Notes under the pieces: generated by a model | Seen by the model: the letters and a program-made list of their open reading frames with translations, nothing else | Told to the model about the DNA's origin: nothing | The model's database searches: none | Part shown: positions 59,278 through 64,000 of the stretch, piece by piece | How the letters are laid out: the number at the start of each line of letters is the position of its first letter | Numbering within the stretch: the first letter of the stretch is position 1 | NCBI GenBank assembly: GCA_963840435.1 | Contig: CAWIYY010000010.1 | Span: 310,001-374,000 of the forward strand | Source of the DNA: Bog-473 sp963840435 | GTDB taxonomy: Bacteria; Actinomycetota; Acidimicrobiia; Acidimicrobiales; RAAP-2 | Direction of reading: 5' to 3' | DNA length: 64,000 nucleotides | Position numbers and translations under genes: made by a program

Positions 59278-59781
59278 TCAGGAGGGCTGGTCGAAAGCCT
59301 GCACCAGAACGGAGCGGGCGCCAGGCGCGCCATCGATGACCCGGTTGACCCGGCGGGTCAGGCGCCATCCTTCGGGTGTGCGGTGGCATTCCCAACGGTT
59401 GGCCGAGACACGCCACACCTCATGGCCCTGCTCCGAGTGGAGGAAAACCTGCGAATAGGCCACGGCGACCGCCTGATCACCCTCGACGGTCACGACCGGC
59501 GCGCTCTGCACGTGCGCGCACCCCTTCTGGATGAGCGCCTGCTGTCCGTCGCTTTCGACCATGGCGACCACCTCGGCCGGACCCTCCAGGCGGGAGAGAT
59601 CCGATTCGAGCACGCCACCTGCATCCCACAGTGCTCCAGCCTGCTCGCTGCTTCCCGTGTCGACCGCTGGACCCCAGCTGTTGATCAAGCGGAGCACGGC
59701 GAGATGGTCCTCCAACTGGCGGACCCTTCTCTCGAGCGCGACGAGGCGCGTATCGAGGCTCTCTTGATCCGCGCTTGTCAC
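59278..59781 (-). CDS. SnoaL-like (NTF2-fold) protein
   Basis: A 167-residue protein with an N-terminal coiled segment (LVALERRVRQLEDHLAVLRLINSW) followed by the NTF2 fold (GGVLESDLSRLEGPAEVVAMVESD, ending with EGWRLTRRVNRVIDGAPG). GTG at 59781 has GGGGGA at good spacing. It may be an isomerase or dehydratase-like protein. The flanking genes do not form an obvious pathway. Confidence 0.82.
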   Translation of the reverse strand: MTSADQESLDTRLVALERRVRQLEDHLAVLRLINSWGPAVDTGSSEQAGALWDAGGVLESDLSRLEGPAEVVAMVESDGQQALIQKGCAHVQSAPVVTVEGDQAVAVAYSQVFLHSEQGHEVWRVSANRWECHRTPEGWRLTRRVNRVIDGAPGARSVLVQAFDQPS

Positions 59782-59802
59782 GATCTTCCCCCTCGTTCTC
59801 CG

Positions 59803-60426
59803 CTACGAATTCGGCGTGGGCTGCAGAGAACCGTCCGCATCTCGGAGGTGGTGTTGCGATTCGTGCACCGCGTAGCTGGCCAGGCCGGCAACGGTGAACT
59901 CGTAGACACCATCGGTCCCTCCGTCCCTGATCATGGTGCGCGACCAGTCCTCAGGTTGAAGTTCACTCAGAATTCCCGCCAACCGCTGCGCCTGTGCCTC
60001 AATCCCGTCAGCGAGTTCGTCCACGCCCAAACTGTTGAATTCGTCCCATTCGCCTTCGTCTGGATTGAATTGAGGAAACACGGGACTGTCCTCTTTCAGC
60101 ATCAGCAGAATCCGGTCCCCATAGATCCGTTGGATGTCGCGAACATGCGCACCGTACTGAACGGGCGAGAAGATTCCCGGACCGGGGATCGTCCGCAGGT
60201 AGGCGTCGTCCGCAGTCGCCAAGAAGCTCCTCCAGGCCGCCGCCGACTCGAGGAGGGCATCGCTCAGGCGGGCTCGCTCCATTGCTCCGGGGTGGAGGCC
60301 ACACTGCGGGCATTCATCCGTCTGCGCCCGTGCCCATTGCCATCCTTCTCCGCGCTCCCGCCGGAAGTCGTCGAGGGTCTTGCGGCGGCCGGTCTCGCCG
60401 TCAGACGGCGGAGTATCGGTGGTCAC
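59803..60426 (-). CDS. DinB-like metal-binding protein
   Basis: A 207-residue helical-bundle protein. Metal ligands are visible as His in VQYGAHVRDIQRI and the pair in AVHESQHHLRDA, and CPQCGLH resembles the short Cys motif of related proteins. GTG at 60426 fits the domain; the extended frame to 60594 lacks character. DinB-like proteins act in thiol or peroxide metabolism or DNA damage; the specific role here is unknown. It is divergent from the DsbA-like gene. Confidence 0.8.
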   Translation of the reverse strand: MTTDTPPSDGETGRRKTLDDFRRERGEGWQWARAQTDECPQCGLHPGAMERARLSDALLESAAAWRSFLATADDAYLRTIPGPGIFSPVQYGAHVRDIQRIYGDRILLMLKEDSPVFPQFNPDEGEWDEFNSLGVDELADGIEAQAQRLAGILSELQPEDWSRTMIRDGGTDGVYEFTVAGLASYAVHESQHHLRDADGSLQPTPNS

Positions 60427-60571
60427 AGTCGCAATTATGACGTTCTCATTCAGCGAGTACAACAGTGCGCGATATGGTCCAATTCGGCTCTCGCAAGTCT
60501 GCGTCGAGCCCGCCCCCGGCAGAATGTGTCCCCGAAGGGTTCGTGGGTCAGGAAAGGGAGGACCAGCCGTC

Positions 60572-61174
60572 ATGAGGAGAGCGTTCTCCGTCAACTGGGA
60601 CTATCGATGCCCGTTCGCCCGGAATGCGCACGAGCATCTCCTTGCCGGCCTGCAGGCCGGCGCCGAGTGGGACATTCGCTTTGTCGTCTTCTCGCTCGAG
60701 CAGAGCCACGTCGAGGAGGGTGGCACGCCGGTATGGGACGAGCCGGACCGCCATTCGGGCCTGGCCGCCAACTTGGCCGGGGTCGTCGTGCGGGAGAAGC
60801 AACCCGAGGATTTCCCGGCGGTCCATGGCGCTCTCTTCACCGCCCGGCACGACCAAGCTCTCGACCTGCGTGATCGTCACATCCTGTCCACCGTGCTCAA
60901 TGAGGCGGGCGTCGATGGCAAGAAGATCCTGTCAGAGGTGGACGCCGGATGGCCCCTCGAGATCCTCAAGACCGAGCACTCCGACACGGTGGAACGCCTC
61001 CATGCGTTCGGCGTGCCCACATTCATGTCGGATGAGGATGCGGTGTTCGTCCGCCTCATGGACCGACCCATGGGAGATGGAGCGCTCGCCATCTCCACCA
61101 TTGAGCGGGTGCTCGACCTCATGGCGGGCTGGCCCGAACTGAACGAGTTCAAGCACACCGCGGTTTTCAAGTAG
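60572..61174 (+). CDS. DsbA-family oxidoreductase-like protein
   Basis: A 200-residue thioredoxin-fold protein. The active site reads WDYRCPFARNAHEH, with a single cysteine (CPFA) in place of CxxC. A helical insertion follows, and the cis-Pro loop is AFGVPTFMSDEDA. The group includes 2-hydroxychromene-2-carboxylate isomerases and mycothiol-dependent nitroreductases, so isomerase or thiol-transferase activity is plausible. ATG at 60572 lies 10 bases after GGGAGG. Confidence 0.85.
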   Translation: MRRAFSVNWDYRCPFARNAHEHLLAGLQAGAEWDIRFVVFSLEQSHVEEGGTPVWDEPDRHSGLAANLAGVVVREKQPEDFPAVHGALFTARHDQALDLRDRHILSTVLNEAGVDGKKILSEVDAGWPLEILKTEHSDTVERLHAFGVPTFMSDEDAVFVRLMDRPMGDGALAISTIERVLDLMAGWPELNEFKHTAVFK

Positions 61175-61271
61175 CCCAGATCCGATCGCCCACGCCGCTT
61201 GCTCGACGGCGCGGTGCCCGACGATCGATGGCGTGTCGAGCCACGGGTCGCGCCTTATGCTTCGGCCCACC

Positions 61272-63147
61272 ATGCCGAGCAGACGCGAGGTGCTCAAGGC
61301 TGGCGGCGCCATGGCCGCCGGGGGCGTGACGGCCGCTTCGCTTGCGTCGGCGCCGGCATCCGCGTCGGCGCGCCGAGTCGCGGCGGGCGCCCGGGCTGAG
61401 ACGTCGGTCTCCATTGCATCAGTCGAGAGACCGTTTCACAGGGGCGGGCCGGGCCCGCTCTACTGGAGTACGTACGGCTACAGCAACAGCTCTCAACACC
61501 CAGATACCTGAGGCCGTCTGGAAGGCCAACATCGATTGGATCGCCCAGGACCTCGCTCCGTACGGCTACCGGATGGTCTGCACGGACGGATGGATCGACG
61601 GGGACCAGGACGTCACCTCACACGGCTACATCAAGAGTCTGAGCGATGATTGGGAGCACGACTGGGCGTGGTGGGCCGACTATCTCAAAGCCCGCGACAT
61701 GCAGTTGGGCATCTACTACAACCCTCTTTGGCTGACGAAGTCAGCGGTCTCGGATCGCTCCATCCGGGTGTCCGGCCGTCCCGATGTCGCCGTGGCCGAT
61801 CTCGTCAACGATGGCGACTGGTTCGACGGCGGTGGCCAGTTGCAGTGGGTGGACGCCACGAAGGACGGTGCCGAGGAATACGTCAAGGGCTACGTCGACT
61901 ACTTCCGATCCCTGGGCGCCGTCTTTCTGCGCATGGACTTCCTCGCCTTCTACGAGACCGGCTACGACCAGTCCGAAGGGACGGTCGGGGTGGCGCACGG
62001 CCGGGACAGCTATGTGCAGGCGCTCCGCTGGATCGACGAGGCTGCAGCGGGCGACATCCAACTCAGCCTGGTGATGCCCAACCTGTTCGACCACGGTGCC
62101 GCCGAGCGGCGCTACGGAGACATGATCCGGATCGACAACGACGTCGACTTTGGCACCTGGTACCAGCTGAGCGACGGCCGTCAGACCTGGCAACCGATCT
62201 GGTCCCAGTGGAACAACCCGTTCCAGGGCTTCACGGGATTCTCTGACCTATCCGGCCCGGGACAGCTCATCCTCGACGGCGACCCCCTCATCTTGAGTTC
62301 GTTCGCCCACGACGAAGACCGGCAGTCGGCAATCAACCTGTTTGTGATGGCCGGCGCCGCCATTGCCATCGCCGACCAGCACGACACCATCGGAACGAAC
62401 GCCTCGTTCTATTCGAACGAGGAGGTGCTCAATCTCCGCCAGGCCGGCCTGGTCGGCAAGCCCGTCTACCTCAGTTCCCATTCCTACGACTGGGACCAGA
62501 CGAGCCGGGACTCCGAGCGCTGGGTTGGCCAGCTGCCGGACGGGAGCTGGGTGGTCGGCTTGTTCAACCGCTCGGACAGTGCGGTGCCCGTCAACCGCAC
62601 GCTTGATTTCGGATCCGTACTGGGACTGACGAAGCCCGCCCTGGTCCGTGACCTCTGGGCCCATCAGGACATGGGCTCCTTCACCAGCTGGAACGCCACC
62701 CTCGGGCCCCACACGTCGTCGCTCGTCAAGGTCACGCCCCAAGAGGCGGTGCGCTACCAGGCCCAGGTCGGCGCGCTCTCGGGGACGGCGCGCTTCGAGA
62801 ACACTGCCCACGGACATACCGGATCCGGCTACGTGACCGGCCTCGACACCGTTGGAAGCAGCGTCGGGGTCACGCTCTCGGTAGAGAAATCGGGCACTCG
62901 GCTGCTGACATTCCGGCTGGCCAACGGCACAGGCAGACCCGCGGGTCTCGCGGTCAGCGCCCAGGATGCCCAGACGGGCGCGACGCGTGGATCGGGCCAC
63001 CTGTCCCTCCCGAGCTCACTTTCCTGGTCGGAGTGGCACGAGGTGTCCGTGCCGATTCATCTGGAAGCCGGCACCAACCTGGTCACTCTGGGCCCTGGCG
63101 CCGACGGCACCGGTGGTCCGAACGTCGACAGCCTGACCGTCTCTTGA
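61272..63147 (+). pseudogene. Frameshifted Tat-exported glycosidase (alpha-galactosidase-like) with C-terminal carbohydrate-binding domain
   Basis: ATG 61272 begins with a twin-arginine signal (SRREVLKAGG, then AMAAGGVTAASLASAPASASA) and runs to PGPLYWSTYGYSNS before an in-frame TGA at 61509. The enzyme continues in another frame from about 61490 (NTQIPEAVWKANIDW, then YGYRMVCTDGWID). Joined, the two give one contiguous protein of about 620 residues. The core shows the (beta/alpha)8-like FLRMDFLAFYE (likely nucleophile Asp) and RIDNDVDFGTW of GH27/GH36-like enzymes; the C-terminus (about the last 130 residues) resembles CBM35/CBM6. The shift could be a recent mutation, a sequencing error or, less likely, programmed. 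Confidence 0.75.
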
Positions 63148-63163
63148 CGAGGGGACGACGGAG

Positions 63164-63877
63164 TCAGCCACGTGAGGCGGCCTGGCCGAGCGCCGCCTCC
63201 ATGCGGCCCGGCCACGAACCAACCTCGAAGTGCACGGCAATCCAGCCGGCGCGTCGGGCGACACCCACATGCGTGATCGCGTCGTCCACGAAGACGATGG
63301 GTTGGCCACCCTCCACCCCTTCGAGCATGCGCGTCGCCACGACGAAGAACTCCGCCTCGCTCTTCACGTGCCCGATCCCCGCTGAATAGACCATCGGGTC
63401 GAGCGGGAGGAGTTCGCCGAGTCGCGCCTGCACGTAAGCAGCGCGCCGATGCTCCTGGTTGGTGACCAACGCGAGACGCGCGCCCTGCTCGCTCCACGAC
63501 CTCGCCGCGGACACGAGCTCGGTGTAGGGCCAGAAATCCTCCTCGAACCAACACTCGAGCAGCGCGTCGACCGACACCGGCCAGGACTCCTCCGCGATCA
63601 CTCTCCCGAGAGCCTCTTCGATCGACACCCGCCCCACGATCACCTCGGGCCACCAGCGCTCGAAGAAGGACCGATGCAATTCCGACGGGTCCACACCAAA
63701 GCGATCCGCCACGGCGAGCTGCCAGGAACCCTTCCCGCCCCGCTCGGTGTCGAGCAACACCCCGTCGACATCGAGTGCCACCACGATGCCGTCGAGTCGT
63801 CCATCAACCCGCTGCACCGGACAAGTGAAACACGGGTGATCCTGGACGGCGGAGAACCCGGGTCGGCCGTGCGCCAT
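63164..63877 (-). CDS. HAD-superfamily hydrolase
   Basis: A 237-residue phosphatase-like enzyme. Motif I is LDVDGVLLDTE (nucleophile D36, acid D38), motif II is ALVTNQEHRR, motif III the Lys in HVKSEAEFF, and motif IV is IVFVDDAITHV. Family members dephosphorylate small metabolites. GGAAGAG upstream supports ATG at 63877, whereas the longer frame to 63991 would run over the palindrome. It is divergent from a gene starting near 63939. Confidence 0.9.
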   Translation of the reverse strand: MAHGRPGFSAVQDHPCFTCPVQRVDGRLDGIVVALDVDGVLLDTERGGKGSWQLAVADRFGVDPSELHRSFFERWWPEVIVGRVSIEEALGRVIAEESWPVSVDALLECWFEEDFWPYTELVSAARSWSEQGARLALVTNQEHRRAAYVQARLGELLPLDPMVYSAGIGHVKSEAEFFVVATRMLEGVEGGQPIVFVDDAITHVGVARRAGWIAVHFEVGSWPGRMEAALGQAASRG

Positions 63878-63902
63878 GCGGGTCTCTTCCGATCCTCCAA
63901 CT

Positions 63903-63936
63903 AGTCTGGTTGACGATGTATCGTTAACCGGACTAA
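63903..63936. promoter_or_regulatory. Large palindromic operator candidate
   Basis: A 34-base dyad pairs at 14 of 17 positions; the outer arms are TAGTCTGGTT and AACCGGACTA and the centre is CGAT-GT-ATCG. It lies between the HAD gene and the divergent partial gene at the right edge and fits a dimeric repressor such as one encoded by that gene. Confidence 0.6.
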
Positions 63937-63938
63937 GG

Positions 63939-64000
63939 TGACGGCGATGGCACCGAAGACACGCCAGAGCCGGGAGGAGAGCTCCGGTCATCTGTCGGCC
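63939..64000 (+). CDS. Start of a gene cut by the window edge, possibly a regulator
   Basis: GTG at 63939 (in frame with ATG at 63948) opens a frame reading MTAMAPKTRQSREESSGHLS that runs off the window. Only about 20 residues are seen, so no family can be assigned. A palindrome immediately upstream makes an autoregulated transcription factor likely. Confidence 0.45.

Noticed and set aside
1..64000. CRISPR array, transposase, integrase, prophage or rRNA
   Set aside because: No regularly spaced direct repeats, no recombinase motifs and no rRNA-like sequence were found on either strand.

Overview
This window comes from a high-GC actinobacterium, most likely of the class Acidimicrobiia. That placement is inferred from base composition, frequent GTG starts, a mycothiol-dependent isomerase-type protein, DHA2/TetR/MerR drug-response loci, and a secreted protein built of 42-residue GYWLVASDGG...YGDA repeats of a kind I associate with that class. 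No rRNA, CRISPR array, transposase, phage gene or complete mobile element is visible. It reads as chromosome: housekeeping genes mixed with signalling, secreted proteins and detoxification loci.

Layout. 1-4.1 kb: a partial family 2 glycosyltransferase, a ctaB-tlpA-like operon divergent from ctaA (heme A synthesis and thiol-disulfide chemistry), then tRNA-Glu. 4.2-8.4 kb: a membrane protein divergent from a very large cyclase-ATPase-TPR-LuxR regulator, with a palindrome between them. 8.8-19.4 kb: secreted beta-propeller proteins around a TetR-controlled DrrAB-type ABC exporter; two of the propeller genes share a conserved leader. 20.2-29.3 kb: c-di-GMP signalling, comprising a REC-EAL-membrane-kinase-REC fusion and a PAS-GGDEF-EAL protein, separated by a peptide-binding lipoprotein-like SBP, an MDMPI-like enzyme and an ArsR/SRPBCC pair. 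29.4-34.3 kb: secreted proteins, one of them under a cobalamin riboswitch. 34.4-42.9 kb: P450, SnoaL-like protein, GH5 endoglycoceramidase-like enzyme, methylmalonyl-CoA-decarboxylase-like crotonase, AhpD-like protein, FUSC exporter, MFS/MerR operon. 44.7-49.4 kb: TetR divergent from a Baeyer-Villiger-type monooxygenase and an SDR, then two proteins of unknown role. 49.5-49.7 kb: tRNA-Asp and tRNA-Phe. 49.9-51.8 kb: hydrolase-cyclase fusion and a small heme-type membrane protein. 51.9-56.7 kb: a complete zinc/manganese uptake and sensing locus. 57.1-64 kb: a penicillin-binding protein, small enzymes, a frameshifted Tat-exported glycosidase, a HAD phosphatase and the start of a gene at the right edge.

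The strongest unusual signals are: (1) a cobalamin riboswitch in front of a secreted alpha/alpha-toroid protein that looks like a bacterial counterpart of transcobalamin; (2) a single 1115-residue polypeptide combining REC, a predicted active c-di-GMP phosphodiesterase, a membrane sensor, a histidine kinase and a second REC; and (3) a 98-codon gene with 28 histidines in two tandem copies, apparently starting at CTG inside the stop codon of an ArsR gene and followed by a Fur/Zur-family gene, opposite a znu operon that shares a Fur-type box with it.

All calls come from reading the sequence; no database search was run. Start codons were often moved downstream of the longest open frame, where Shine-Dalgarno sequences, domain boundaries or overlaps argued for it.
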